Positions 36,433-45,611 of a stretch of 64,000 bases of DNA are shown in pieces. Numbering within the stretch: position 1 is the stretch's first letter; each line of letters opens with the position of its first letter. The position numbers were made by a program, and so were the translations under genes. The notes under the pieces were generated by a model, which was not told the DNA's origin, ran no database searches, and was given only the letters and a program-made list of their open reading frames with translations. The DNA is from Ruegeria atlantica (GTDB lineage Bacteria; Pseudomonadota; Alphaproteobacteria; Rhodobacterales; Rhodobacteraceae): assembly GCF_013032455.1 (NCBI RefSeq), contig NZ_WQCF01000006.1, forward strand, positions 207,040 to 271,039. Direction: 5' to 3'.

Positions 36433-37320
36433 TTGGATACGATTCAAGGTATGCGCGCATTCGCGGCCGTGGCCGCGCATTCCTCGTTCACCGAAGGCGC
36501 ACGACAAGTTGGCATCAGCACCAAGCTGGCCAGCAAATATGTGGGACAGTTAGAGGACCGGCTGAACGCGCAGCTGTTCAACCGAACGACCCGCAGCGTA
36601 ACCCTGACCGATACCGGACGGTCCTACTATGAACGCTGCCTGCCGCTCTTGGAGCAGTTTGATGAACTGGAAGGTCTGGTCCAGCAACGGCAGTCTGAAC
36701 TGGCCGGACGCATTCGGGTTACAGCGCCAACAGGCTATGGTTCGGCCGAGTTAATCCATCTACTAAAGCCGTTTCAGGCCCAGCACCCAAAGGTTTCGAT
36801 CGATCTTCACCTATCGGATCATCACGTCTCAATGGTTGAGGAAGGTTATGATCTGGCTATTCGATTTGGGGCGCTGAAGGATTCAAGCCTTGTGGCACGC
36901 AAACTCATGGACATGCGGATCGTGTGCTGCGTGTCGCCTGACTATTTGGCGCTTTGTGGAACGCCAAGTGAACCTGCAGCGCTTGCCAACCACAACTGCC
37001 TTTTGCAGACCGTTGGGAACAACACGGACCACTGGTCATTTAAAGGGCCAGACGGTGAATACTCGGTTGCCGTGACAGGCAATTTTCGCGCGAATTCGCC
37101 ACGCGCCGTGGCCAATATGGCATCTGATGGATTGGGGATCGGGCGTATCCCCATGTACACAGCGCAACCGTTTTTGAACTCAGGTCAGCTGCAATTGTTG
37201 TTTGAGGCGCAGGAGGCGGTCTCGTTGGGTCTTTATGCTGTTTATCCGCAAAACCGCCATCTTACTGCGCGGATACGCGCGCTCATCGAGCATCTGGCCG
37301 GTCAATTGCGCAGATCATGA
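36433..37320 (+). CDS. LysR-family transcriptional regulator
   Basis: Regulator of 295 residues. The winged helix-turn-helix occupies about 1-60 (MRAFAAVAAHSSFTEGARQVGISTKLASKYV region), followed by the effector domain. The start is TTG 36433: an in-frame stop lies just two codons before it and LysR proteins usually begin six residues ahead of this MRxF motif; ATG 36451 is the alternative. Divergent from the glutathione S-transferase gene across 124 bases, so that gene is the likely target. Confidence 0.87.
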   Translation: MDTIQGMRAFAAVAAHSSFTEGARQVGISTKLASKYVGQLEDRLNAQLFNRTTRSVTLTDTGRSYYERCLPLLEQFDELEGLVQQRQSELAGRIRVTAPTGYGSAELIHLLKPFQAQHPKVSIDLHLSDHHVSMVEEGYDLAIRFGALKDSSLVARKLMDMRIVCCVSPDYLALCGTPSEPAALANHNCLLQTVGNNTDHWSFKGPDGEYSVAVTGNFRANSPRAVANMASDGLGIGRIPMYTAQPFLNSGQLQLLFEAQEAVSLGLYAVYPQNRHLTARIRALIEHLAGQLRRS

Positions 37321-37384
37321 AACCTAGGACCGTCACAACTCCTTGAACCCGTAAATCACAACGGATCTGACATTGCAAAATCAT

Positions 37385-37402
37385 CTACCTATCACTAGGT
37401 AG
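37385..37402. promoter_or_regulatory. Perfect inverted repeat, probable TetR operator
   Basis: CTACCTA-TCAC-TAGGTAG is a perfect 7-bp inverted repeat 70 bases before the cupin gene. The three-gene operon that follows ends in a TetR-family regulator, so autoregulation through this site is the simplest reading. Confidence 0.65.
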
Positions 37403-37471
37403 GTAATGCGAGCGCAATCCTCTGATGAGTGATGCCATTGAAATCCCGCTGTCAAAAGGAACCATACCCTC

Positions 37472-38140
37472 ATGGAACTTAACTCGGACTTCTCTTCCCG
37501 CGTCGTTGTTCATTCGGATCAACTTGAATGGCAAGCCTCGCCGATGAAAGGCGTGGACCGGCGCATGTTGGACCGCATCGGTGGCGAAGTCGCCCGCGCA
37601 ACCACTATCGTACGCTATGCACCGGGCAGCCATTTTTCGGCCCACACTCATACAGGCGGAGAGGAATTCATCGTGCTTGAGGGTGTCTTTCAGGACGAAC
37701 ACGGCGACTATCCCGCCGGTACCTATGTGCGCAATCCGCCCACGACATCGCACACGCCAGGGTCTGAATCTGGCTGCACCATTTTCGTCAAACTTTGGCA
37801 GTTCGACATGCAGGACCGCAACCAGTTCCGCAAAAACATGACGGACGAGCTGCCCGCCCCGGAGAACGGTTTGGCGACGGCGGTCCTACACAGAGACGCG
37901 AGGGAGGTCGTCACCTACGGCCACCTTGAGCCGGACACAACCTTTGCCTCAGACGCCGCGGGCGGCACCGAGCTTCTGGTCATAGACGGTACGATCACAG
38001 TCGGAAAAGATGTTTTGCACGCGACCGGCTGGCTGCGTTTGCCCGAGGGCGAAAAACTGTCAGGCACTGCTGGCCCTGAAGGCGCAAAGGTTTGGGTGAA
38101 ATCCGGTCATTTGCCTTTTGCCAAAGCACCAGAAGTATAA
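37472..38140 (+). CDS. ChrR-like cupin protein
   Basis: Protein of 222 residues with two cupin-like halves. The first half holds a metal-site pattern ([20 protein letters not shown], with the two His and the Glu), and [15 protein letters not shown] continues it. This resembles the C-terminal cupin of anti-sigma factor ChrR, but the zinc-binding anti-sigma N-terminus is absent, so it is not a canonical ChrR. It may bind a metal or act as a small-molecule enzyme. First gene of an operon with an FAD oxidoreductase and TetR. Confidence 0.8.
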   Translation: MELNSDFSSRVVVHSDQLEWQASPMKGVDRRMLDRIGGEVARATTIVRYAPGSHFSAHTHTGGEEFIVLEGVFQDEHGDYPAGTYVRNPPTTSHTPGSESGCTIFVKLWQFDMQDRNQFRKNMTDELPAPENGLATAVLHRDAREVVTYGHLEPDTTFASDAAGGTELLVIDGTITVGKDVLHATGWLRLPEGEKLSGTAGPEGAKVWVKSGHLPFAKAPEV

Positions 38141-38158
38141 CTTTGACTGGGCCAAAAA

Positions 38159-39220
38159 GTGGAAACACAGATATTAATCATCGGCGCCGGGCTCTCAGGC
38201 CTTAACCTTGCTACGCAGTTGTCAGAGCGCGGCCATGATATCCTGTTGGTGGAAGCGAGGGATCGCCCCGGCGGTCGTGTTCTGACCGAGCTGCGCGAGG
38301 GCGGCTATTTTGACCTCGGTCCGGCGTGGTTTTGGCCGGGGCAGCCACGCATCGCCGCTTTGATTGATCAATTGGGTCTAACGTGGTTCGAGCAATTTTC
38401 GGACGGCGCGCTCAGGTTTGAAGATGCCCTCGGACACGTCGAGACGGGCCGCGGATTTGCCTCGATGCAAGGGTCCTACCGTGTTCATGGTGGGATGGCT
38501 GCGTTGACTGATGCACTGGCCGCCAAACTTTCCGCGACTCGGCTTAAATTATCAACGCCAATCATCGCACTGAACCGAAATATCGATGGTATTACCGCCA
38601 TCTCGGATAACGGCTTGACGATTCAGGCGCAAAAGGTGGTTCTGGCTTTGCCACCCCGGCTCGCCAGTCAGATTGCATTCTCACCCGCCCCGCCTCTGAC
38701 CGCGCTGGATGCCATGAACGGGATTGCAACTTGGATGGCCGGGCACGCCAAGGCCATCGCAACCTACGATACCCCTTTCTGGCGTGACGCCGGACTGTCT
38801 GGCGATGCTATCAGCCGCCGTGGCCCAATGGTGGAGCTGCACGATGCGTCGCCTGCCAAAGGTGGCCCCTTTGCCCTGTTCGGTTTCATTGGGATTCCGC
38901 CACAGGCCCGACAAGATGAAAAACCTTTGCGGCAGGCGCTGTTGGAGCAGTTGATCCGGCTTTTCGGACCAGAAGCTGCCGCTCCCACCTCTTTACGGAT
39001 CATGGATTGGGCGTTTGACCCCTACACCGCTACGCCACTTGATCACCAACCCGTTTTTACGCATCCGCAATATGGCTTGCCACGTGCTCTGGATCGCATG
39101 TGGGAAGCCCGCCTGATCTTTTCCGGCACCGAGGTTGCAGCGCAGTTTGGCGGGTATCTGGAAGGGGCACTTGAGGCTGCGGAAAACGCATTTGAACAGA
39201 TCGAAACAGAAAAGGTTTAA
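38159..39220 (+). CDS. FAD-dependent amine-oxidase-like protein
   Basis: Flavoprotein of 353 residues of the flavin monoamine oxidase/phytoene desaturase superfamily. The N-terminal dinucleotide motif is ILIIGAGLSGLNLATQLSERG, given here as IGAGLSG, followed by EARDRPGGRV and the C-terminal FAD contact IFSGTEVAAQFGGYLEGALEAA (SGTEVA, GGYLEGA). It is shorter than typical amine oxidases (about 450 residues), lacking some of the substrate domain. The start is GTG 38159, 18 bases after the cupin stop. Substrate unknown. Confidence 0.83.
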   Translation: METQILIIGAGLSGLNLATQLSERGHDILLVEARDRPGGRVLTELREGGYFDLGPAWFWPGQPRIAALIDQLGLTWFEQFSDGALRFEDALGHVETGRGFASMQGSYRVHGGMAALTDALAAKLSATRLKLSTPIIALNRNIDGITAISDNGLTIQAQKVVLALPPRLASQIAFSPAPPLTALDAMNGIATWMAGHAKAIATYDTPFWRDAGLSGDAISRRGPMVELHDASPAKGGPFALFGFIGIPPQARQDEKPLRQALLEQLIRLFGPEAAAPTSLRIMDWAFDPYTATPLDHQPVFTHPQYGLPRALDRMWEARLIFSGTEVAAQFGGYLEGALEAAENAFEQIETEKV

Positions 39221-39224
39221 GAGT

Positions 39225-39812
39225 ATGGTACGCGATACCAAAACCGCTTTGCTGGACGTGGCCGAACATGCGGCCCGCGCACGTGGGTTCGACGGGTTCA
39301 GCTATGCCGATCTGGCCGAAGCCGTCGGGATTCGGAAGGCATCCGTCCATTACCATTTCCCCACCAAAGCAGCCCTGTCTGCCACGTTGATGGACCGGTA
39401 CCACGCTGTACTTGAGAACGAATGCCAGAAAATCGAAACCACCTATGACATTGGATCCGACCAGCTTCTGGCCCTGATCCAACTATATCGCAACGCCCTG
39501 AACAACGGCAAAACACTGTGCTTGTGTGTCGCGTTGATAAGCAGCCGCGAAAGCCTGTCTGCGGACGTTATTGATAAACTTAAAACATTTCACACTATGA
39601 TGACCAAGAGGATCGAGGCGATTTTCATACTGGGGATGCAGGATAAGACTATTGCGCATGTAAGTGCACCAAGGGCAGAGGCCCACGCTGCTCTGGCCCT
39701 GCTGGAAGGCGCGCACCTGACGGCCCGTGCAGCTGAAGAGATACAGCCTTTTGACGAAGCAATGTCTCTTTTGAAAATCCGGTGTCATGGCGCTGCTCAA
39801 GATCAGCAGTAA
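39225..39812 (+). CDS. TetR-family regulator
   Basis: Regulator of 195 residues. The N-terminal helix-turn-helix reads FSYADLAEAVGIRKASVHYHF, shown in part as AVGIRKASVHYHF, and the remainder is the helical ligand domain. It starts 4 bases after the amine-oxidase stop, so it belongs to the cupin operon, whose upstream palindrome (37385-37402) is its probable site. Confidence 0.87.
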   Translation: MVRDTKTALLDVAEHAARARGFDGFSYADLAEAVGIRKASVHYHFPTKAALSATLMDRYHAVLENECQKIETTYDIGSDQLLALIQLYRNALNNGKTLCLCVALISSRESLSADVIDKLKTFHTMMTKRIEAIFILGMQDKTIAHVSAPRAEAHAALALLEGAHLTARAAEEIQPFDEAMSLLKIRCHGAAQDQQ

Positions 39813-39992
39813 AATCACTCACAAGAACCAAATGCGGACCTCAAATTTCAAGAGGTTTAATGACAACGCCTGTTTGTTTCAAAAACCCGATTGTTGTCAC
39901 CTGTGCGTGAAAGCTCTTTCAATGCGTTGAATTCAGCCTCTGGTTCCCGATTTAAGGGCGGAAAACAACGTTAGCGGAATGAAAGGCTACCC

Positions 39993-40499
39993 ATGACGAT
40001 GTCAGACAGTTCGAAAGCTTCCACGGGACTATTCCCAAGGTTCGACATCCCGCTTTTGGGAATGATGTTTATTTCCGGTTTCTTTGCCTCAAACGCGTTT
40101 GACCTGTGGGGGCAGCTGATTAGCCCAGCGTTGGGTTTTGCCAACCTGTCACCGCATGGTCTGGCACGCAGCCTGCTAGGAACATTGGGCCTGCCCAACG
40201 GCGATTTTGCCGGCTATTTCGTCCATTTTTATCTTGTAGGTCTGATAGGCTATCCGATCGGCTGGCTGTACATCTTTAACCCAATCTGGACGTCGATCTT
40301 CAAAGGCCGCCACATATTTTTGGGCTCGGCGATCTATGGGTTCGGGCTTTGGGTCTTTGCCATCGGCGGCATCACGGCCATTGCTGGCCTGCCATTCTTT
40401 CTGAACTTCACAGGCATCACTTGGGTCGCGCTGGCTGGGCATGTGCTCTATGGCATCGTCCTGGTCTGGGTCATCCGCCTGATTGAGCGCTGGTCGTAA
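39993..40499 (+). CDS. Hypothetical four-helix membrane protein
   Basis: Membrane protein of 168 residues with about four hydrophobic segments (roughly 20-42, 75-97, 108-130 and 140-162). I do not recognise the family with confidence; the GYPIGWLYIFNPIW segment suggests the DUF6789-like group, uncertainly. The start follows AAGG. It appears to be a single-gene unit ending at a shared terminator. Confidence 0.65.
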   Translation: MTMSDSSKASTGLFPRFDIPLLGMMFISGFFASNAFDLWGQLISPALGFANLSPHGLARSLLGTLGLPNGDFAGYFVHFYLVGLIGYPIGWLYIFNPIWTSIFKGRHIFLGSAIYGFGLWVFAIGGITAIAGLPFFLNFTGITWVALAGHVLYGIVLVWVIRLIERWS

Positions 40500-40508
40500 A
40501 CCGTTTAT

Positions 40509-40536
40509 CTGGCCGGATGTGCAACCGTCCGGCCAG
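40509..40536. terminator. Bidirectional hairpin between convergent genes
   Basis: CTGGCCGGA and TCCGGCCAG form a perfect 9-bp stem with a 10-base loop, between the membrane-protein stop and the dld stop. T-runs are short on both strands. Likely a shared terminator. Confidence 0.6.
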
Positions 40537-40551
40537 TTCAAACAACAGCAT

Positions 40552-42246
40552 TTAGGTCAAGTTCTCTCGGCCATAGTTCCGTGCTTTGGACATCTTGCCG
40601 ATCCCGGGGTTGAACGAGTTGGTCGGATCGCAACATTTGTAATGCGCCGCCAGATCGGGTTTCGCCTTGTAGAGATGGCCAACATTGTGTTCTGCCGGAT
40701 ACTCTGCACCGCGCTTATCGAACAGCTCAAGCATCGCCGCTTTCAGCGCCTTGGGATCAGCGCCCTTTTTAACCACGTAATCCTGATGCATCACGTGGCA
40801 CATGAAATGACCGTAATAGAGCTTGTGAACCAAGTGGTCGTCGATCTCAGGCGGCAGCTTTTCAAGCCAATCCTGATCGTTTCGACGAAGCGCGACATCC
40901 AGTGCAATGATGTCCTCAACCTCATTTGCGTGGATTGCCATATAGCGTACGGCGGCACCAGCGGCGGCAAAGCGGTGCAAGCCCGCGATCTTGGCTTCAC
41001 GAACGGAGCATTCAAAAAAATCTGCGTCGCGGTCTTTCAGGAATGATGGCAACCAATTCGCGGCTTCAGCAATCCCCTCGTCTTTCATTTTCAGGATCAA
41101 ATGGTGCTCATAGCGATCCCGGAACGCCACCATCCGTTTCGGCAGGACCCGAGGCCAAAGTGACACTGCCATCTGCATGAAGCGATCGGTGAAGTTGCGT
41201 AGAAACGGGATACGTCGAAGCCGCGCATCGACCGCGCCCTTCATGGCAAAGAACATCGGCAGTCGATCGGTGCCCAGCTTGTCGATCATCACCACCGTAT
41301 CTTTGCCGTATTTCGCAGTAATGTCGAAAACTTCGCGCTGCATGTACTCGGCGGAAACTGGTAGGGATTTGAACTCGGACAGAATGTGCCGACGCAAGGC
41401 CGCCAGATCGCCGGGAGCATTGGTGCCTATGTAAAAGACCTTTTCGGCCTCATTCTTCGGGAACGTATCAAGGCGCACCGCGAAGACTGCCAGTTTACCA
41501 GCGGAACCTGCAGATTCGAATAATTTGGCCTTGTCCGCGTTGAAACGGGCAGGCGTTTGGGCATCGACGTCTCGCACGATCTGCGCATAGTCACTGGCCG
41601 ACGCGCGCTTGTTCGTGGCCCCCGGGTTCCGGTCAAACGTGCCTGCGTCGAGACTGGCAAGGATCGCCTCGGGTGTGTCGCCTAGGTCAATACCCAAGTG
41701 GTTGACCAGTTCCAGTTCGCCGCGCTCGTTGATCTGTGCATAGAGGGACAGCTCGGTATAGACAGGTCCCCGCTCTACCAGCGACCCGCCGGAGTTGTTG
41801 CAAACCCCGCCCACGATCGACGCCCCGATGCAGGATGAACCGATCACCGAATGTGGTTCGCGCCCCAGCGGGGCCAGCAGTTTTTCCAACGCAAATAGCG
41901 TGGCACCAGGAAAGCTGACAATCTGTTCGCCATTGTTCAACGACACCAGAGTATCCATCCTGCGCGTGTTGATCAGCACCACGTCCCGGTCATAGCTGCC
42001 CGACGGGGTTGAGCCCTCGGTCAGGCCGGTGTTGGCGGCTTGCATGATGACGATTTTGTCCGCCGCGACGCAAGCTTGCAGCACCTTCCACTGCTCAAGC
42101 AGGCTGCCGGGCTGGATGACACATAGGGCCTCACCCTCACCCGAACGGAAACCGCGCCGAAACCTTTCTGTTGCACGCTCGCCCGTTAAAACGTGGCGCG
42201 AACCGACGATTGAGCGAAAATGTCTAATCAATTCGTCGTTGGTCAT
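40552..42246 (-). CDS. dld: Quinone-dependent D-lactate dehydrogenase
   Basis: FAD-linked peripheral membrane enzyme of 564 residues oxidising D-lactate to pyruvate and passing electrons to quinone. The FAD-binding type 2 (PCMH) domain has ANTGLTEGSTPSG and SSCIGASIVGGVCNNSGGS. The C-terminal membrane-binding and cap parts match E. coli Dld (DRYEHHLILKMKDEG and YPAEHNVGHLY). The start follows GAGGGCTGCT. It is downstream of lldD and the TRAP transporter genes in a lactate operon. Confidence 0.93.
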   Translation of the reverse strand: MTNDELIRHFRSIVGSRHVLTGERATERFRRGFRSGEGEALCVIQPGSLLEQWKVLQACVAADKIVIMQAANTGLTEGSTPSGSYDRDVVLINTRRMDTLVSLNNGEQIVSFPGATLFALEKLLAPLGREPHSVIGSSCIGASIVGGVCNNSGGSLVERGPVYTELSLYAQINERGELELVNHLGIDLGDTPEAILASLDAGTFDRNPGATNKRASASDYAQIVRDVDAQTPARFNADKAKLFESAGSAGKLAVFAVRLDTFPKNEAEKVFYIGTNAPGDLAALRRHILSEFKSLPVSAEYMQREVFDITAKYGKDTVVMIDKLGTDRLPMFFAMKGAVDARLRRIPFLRNFTDRFMQMAVSLWPRVLPKRMVAFRDRYEHHLILKMKDEGIAEAANWLPSFLKDRDADFFECSVREAKIAGLHRFAAAGAAVRYMAIHANEVEDIIALDVALRRNDQDWLEKLPPEIDDHLVHKLYYGHFMCHVMHQDYVVKKGADPKALKAAMLELFDKRGAEYPAEHNVGHLYKAKPDLAAHYKCCDPTNSFNPGIGKMSKARNYGRENLT

Positions 42247-42265
42247 AGCAGCCCTCGTCTTGGGT

Positions 42266-43417
42266 TCAAACGTTGCGGAAACGGATATTTTCGCGGCTCA
42301 GTTGGTCGACGCAGGTAACGCCCATCAGTTTCATATCGCGTTCGATCTCGGCCCGCATCAGACCTAAGGCACGCTCGACACCCGCCTGCCCTGCCGCGGC
42401 CAGCGGATACAAGTAGTGCCGCCCGACCCCAACCGCCTTAGCGCCTATCGACAATGCCTTGAGTACATGGGTTCCCCGCTGGATACCGCTGTCCATCATC
42501 ACGTCCAGCTTGTCTCCGACAGCATCCACGATCTCGGACAATTGATCGAAGGGCGTGCGCGAACCGTCCAGCTGGCGGCCACCGTGGTTCGACAGAATGA
42601 TGCCAGTACAACCGATCTCAGCCGCGCGCTTGGCGTCTTCGACGGTCATGATGCCCTTGAGGCAGAATTGACCATCCCAGTCACGCACCATTTGCGCCAC
42701 GTCATCCCAGTTCATCGACGGATCCAGCATGTCAGTAAAGTACCCACCGATCGAGCTTGCTCCACCACCCATATCCACGTGTTCTTCCAACTGTGGCAGG
42801 CGGAATTTTTCGTGGGTGACATAGTTGATCCCCCACATCGGCTTAATCGCGAATTGGATCATACCGCTAAGTGTCAGGCGGAATGGGATCGAGAAACCAG
42901 TTCGCAGGTCACGCTCCCGATTGCCACCAGTGATGCTGTCGACGGTCAGCATCATCACCTCGACACCCGCTTCCTTGGCGCGCTTCATCATTGCGGTGTT
43001 CAGGCCGCGATCCTTGTGGAAATAGAATTGGTAAACTTGGGGGTTCTTGTGCTTTTGCCGCAGTTCTTCCAGCGAAACAGTGCCCAGCGATGAGACCCCA
43101 AACATGGTTCCGTATTTCTCGGCGGCTGCCGCAACTGCGCGTTCACCCTGATGGTGAAACAGGCGCTGCAATGCTGTCGGCGAGCAATAGACCGGCATAT
43201 CCAGCTTTTGCCCCATCACCGTGACAGACATGTCCACCTCGGACACCCCGCGCAGGACCGAAGGCAGCAAATCGCAGCGGTCAAACGCATTGGTGTTTTC
43301 CCGATACGTCACCTCATCATCGGCACCGCCATCAATATAGTTGAAGATCGGTCCCGGCAGCCTCTGTTTGGCCAGCCGCCGGAAATCGTGGAAGTTATGA
43401 CATTGGTTTAGACGCAT
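42266..43417 (-). CDS. lldD: FMN-dependent L-lactate dehydrogenase
   Basis: Protein of 383 residues of the FMN alpha-hydroxy-acid dehydrogenase family. The catalytic His lies in SNHGGRQLDGS; FNYIDGGADDEVTYREN is the typical N-terminus. It oxidises L-lactate to pyruvate using quinone. I start at ATG 43417, 8 bases after AAGGAG; a GTG directly before it is in frame. Between TRAP permease and dld, so both lactate enantiomers are covered. Confidence 0.9.
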   Translation of the reverse strand: MRLNQCHNFHDFRRLAKQRLPGPIFNYIDGGADDEVTYRENTNAFDRCDLLPSVLRGVSEVDMSVTVMGQKLDMPVYCSPTALQRLFHHQGERAVAAAAEKYGTMFGVSSLGTVSLEELRQKHKNPQVYQFYFHKDRGLNTAMMKRAKEAGVEVMMLTVDSITGGNRERDLRTGFSIPFRLTLSGMIQFAIKPMWGINYVTHEKFRLPQLEEHVDMGGGASSIGGYFTDMLDPSMNWDDVAQMVRDWDGQFCLKGIMTVEDAKRAAEIGCTGIILSNHGGRQLDGSRTPFDQLSEIVDAVGDKLDVMMDSGIQRGTHVLKALSIGAKAVGVGRHYLYPLAAAGQAGVERALGLMRAEIERDMKLMGVTCVDQLSRENIRFRNV

Positions 43418-43429
43418 CACGAGATCTCC

Positions 43430-45493
43430 TTAGTAGGCGACCGAAGGCAGCCAGGTGGCAAGTGTCGGCCACAGGAAGACAAGCGCCAGACCGGTCAATT
43501 GCAGTAGGACAAAGGGGATAATGCCCTTATAGATATGCGTCAGTTTAATCTCTGGCGGGCAAACGCCTTTGAGATAGAACAAGGCAAAGCCTACTGGAGG
43601 TGTCAGGAAGCTGGTTTGCAGCGTCACCGCGACAAGGATCACGAACCACACCAGTGCGGGCTCATCCAGAACGCCAAAGCCGGGGATGTCGATGCCAAGG
43701 CCGTTCACGATTGGGCGCATCAGGGGCAGCACAATCAGCGTAATCTCGATCCAGTCCAACACGAAACCCAGCAGGAAGACGATGAACAGGATGAACAGGA
43801 TCGTCCCGTTGGCACCAAAGCCGGTGGACTGCACCACATGTTCGATCAGTTCATCGCCACCCAATTCCCGCAGTACATACGAGAATACGGTCGCGCCAAG
43901 GAAGATCGCGAAGATATAAGCGGTGGTGTTGAAGGTCGAGACCAGCACGTTCCACAGCTTGGCGAAGGTCAGTTTACGATACCCCAGAGCCAGCAGTGTC
44001 GCACCCAGCGCACCGATGCCCGAGGCTTCGGTAGGAGTGGTCAGACCGGCAAAAATGGAACCAAGCACGGCAAGGATCAACATCAGCGTCGGGATTACGG
44101 CGATCAGCACATCCTTCACCGCGGCCCAATCAGGGGCCGTGGCACCTTCGGGCACGGGGGCCGCGTCGCGCTTCACCAGTGCGAGGATGAAGATATATGT
44201 CAGGTACAGGCCACCGATGATCACACCGGGGAAGACCGCTGCCATAAACAGATCACCGACCGAAAGAGCCATCTGGTCGGCCATGATCACCAGCATGATC
44301 GACGGCGGGATCAGAATGCCCAGCGTACCGGAAGCTGAGACCACGCCAGCCGCCAGCGTCGGTTGGTATTTCTGCTGTATCATCGACGGCAGCGACAGCA
44401 CACCCAGCAGGACGACAGACGCACCGATGATGCCGGTCGAAGCCGCCAGAATGATCCCGATCAGGGTCACCGTGATTGCCAACCCACCACGCACCGTACC
44501 GAAGAGACGCTGCATCGAAGACATCAAACGCTCGGCCACACCGGATTCGTCCAGCATCAGGCCCATGAAGATGAACATCGGCAGGGCAACCAGAACCGCG
44601 TTAGACATGGTCGCATAGACGCGGTTCACCACGGCACCGAGGGTCAGGTAGTCGAGCCCGGTGAAGGTGCTCTCTAACCCGGTCCACAGCATCAGATCAT
44701 TGTCGAACAGATAGGCCAGACCGCAATAAGCCACGCCTACACCGGCCAGAACCCAAGCCACCGGGTAACCGGTGAACAGCAGCGCGATGAAGGTCAGGAA
44801 CATCGCGATGACCAGCTTTTCCTCGGTCGTTTCAACCAAGAAGGTCAGGCCGACGCAGACGGCGGCAAACACGGCCAGCACCAGCAGTATCCGGCGCAGC
44901 GGCGCGCCTTCACGTTCGGACTCCGGTCCGTACAGCAACGCGTGCCCGTCGTGGATCAATCGCGCAAGTGCCGCCAGCGCCAGCAGAATGAAACTGATCG
45001 GAATGACCGCCTTGAAGGCCCAACGTGCAGGCAGTCCGGTGGGGCTGTCCGAGCGCTCGTTAACGCGGAAACTTTCGTAGAAATAGTCATATCCCTGATC
45101 CACTATCAGATAGATGAACGGGGTTAGTAGGGTCAGGATGCCGATCACTTCAATCACTCGCTGCGCGCGACGTGAAAGCTGCATGTGCAACACGTCGACC
45201 CGCACATGGCTATCGGTGATCAAGGCATAGGAAATGCCGATCATCGTGACGATGCCGTAGAAGTGCCACTGGATCTCATCCAACTTGGGATAGTTTTGGC
45301 TGAACAGATAGCGCAGCGAGACCTGAGCGAAAATCGCCCCCATCAGCAACACGTTTGCCCACATGACCACATGGCCGATTGCTTTTACGCTCGAGTCGAT
45401 CGCGACAGCTATCTTCTGACGGTCAGTCTCGGGGTGTTCCAGGATGCCCTCATAGGCTTCGACCGGATCGTTGAGGTTCTTTTGATTGGCCAT
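43430..45493 (-). CDS. TRAP transporter fused small and large permease (DctQM)
   Basis: Inner-membrane protein of 687 residues. Residues about 30-190 are the four-helix DctQ-like small subunit (YPKLDEIQWHFYGIVTMIGISYAL region), and from about 210 onward is the twelve-helix DctM-like large subunit (ILAASTGIIGASVVLLGVLSLP region, then GILIPPSIMLVIMADQ). The Q and M parts are joined in one chain. Driven by ion gradient, with DctP upstream. I use the second ATG, 7 bases after GAGGA. Lactate or a related hydroxy acid is the likely substrate from context. Confidence 0.92.
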   Translation of the reverse strand: MANQKNLNDPVEAYEGILEHPETDRQKIAVAIDSSVKAIGHVVMWANVLLMGAIFAQVSLRYLFSQNYPKLDEIQWHFYGIVTMIGISYALITDSHVRVDVLHMQLSRRAQRVIEVIGILTLLTPFIYLIVDQGYDYFYESFRVNERSDSPTGLPARWAFKAVIPISFILLALAALARLIHDGHALLYGPESEREGAPLRRILLVLAVFAAVCVGLTFLVETTEEKLVIAMFLTFIALLFTGYPVAWVLAGVGVAYCGLAYLFDNDLMLWTGLESTFTGLDYLTLGAVVNRVYATMSNAVLVALPMFIFMGLMLDESGVAERLMSSMQRLFGTVRGGLAITVTLIGIILAASTGIIGASVVLLGVLSLPSMIQQKYQPTLAAGVVSASGTLGILIPPSIMLVIMADQMALSVGDLFMAAVFPGVIIGGLYLTYIFILALVKRDAAPVPEGATAPDWAAVKDVLIAVIPTLMLILAVLGSIFAGLTTPTEASGIGALGATLLALGYRKLTFAKLWNVLVSTFNTTAYIFAIFLGATVFSYVLRELGGDELIEHVVQSTGFGANGTILFILFIVFLLGFVLDWIEITLIVLPLMRPIVNGLGIDIPGFGVLDEPALVWFVILVAVTLQTSFLTPPVGFALFYLKGVCPPEIKLTHIYKGIIPFVLLQLTGLALVFLWPTLATWLPSVAY

Positions 45494-45557
45494 GGTCATT
45501 CCTCGCTCAGCAGCCCGGCGCGCGGGCAGTGAAAGGTTAGAAATTCCGAAGTTCAGG

Positions 45558-45595
45558 AAAAAAGAACCGGAGCGACGGGCACCGCCGCCCCGGTT
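45558..45595 (-). terminator. Strong hairpin with T-run between dctP and dctQM
   Basis: On the minus strand a 13-bp stem (two G-T pairs) with a 5-base loop is followed by CTTTTTT. It sits after the binding-protein stop and before the permease start. It would act as a partial terminator to make more binding protein than permease. Confidence 0.75.
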
Positions 45596-45611
45596 TCGTC
45601 AGCGTGGGAGG

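Noticed and set aside
37472..38140. ChrR anti-sigma factor
   Set aside because: Only the cupin part is similar; the zinc-binding anti-sigma segment and a neighbouring rpoE-type sigma gene are absent.
43535..44618. Two long plus-strand frames over the TRAP permease
   Set aside because: Low-complexity shadows of a hydrophobic membrane protein gene read from the other strand.
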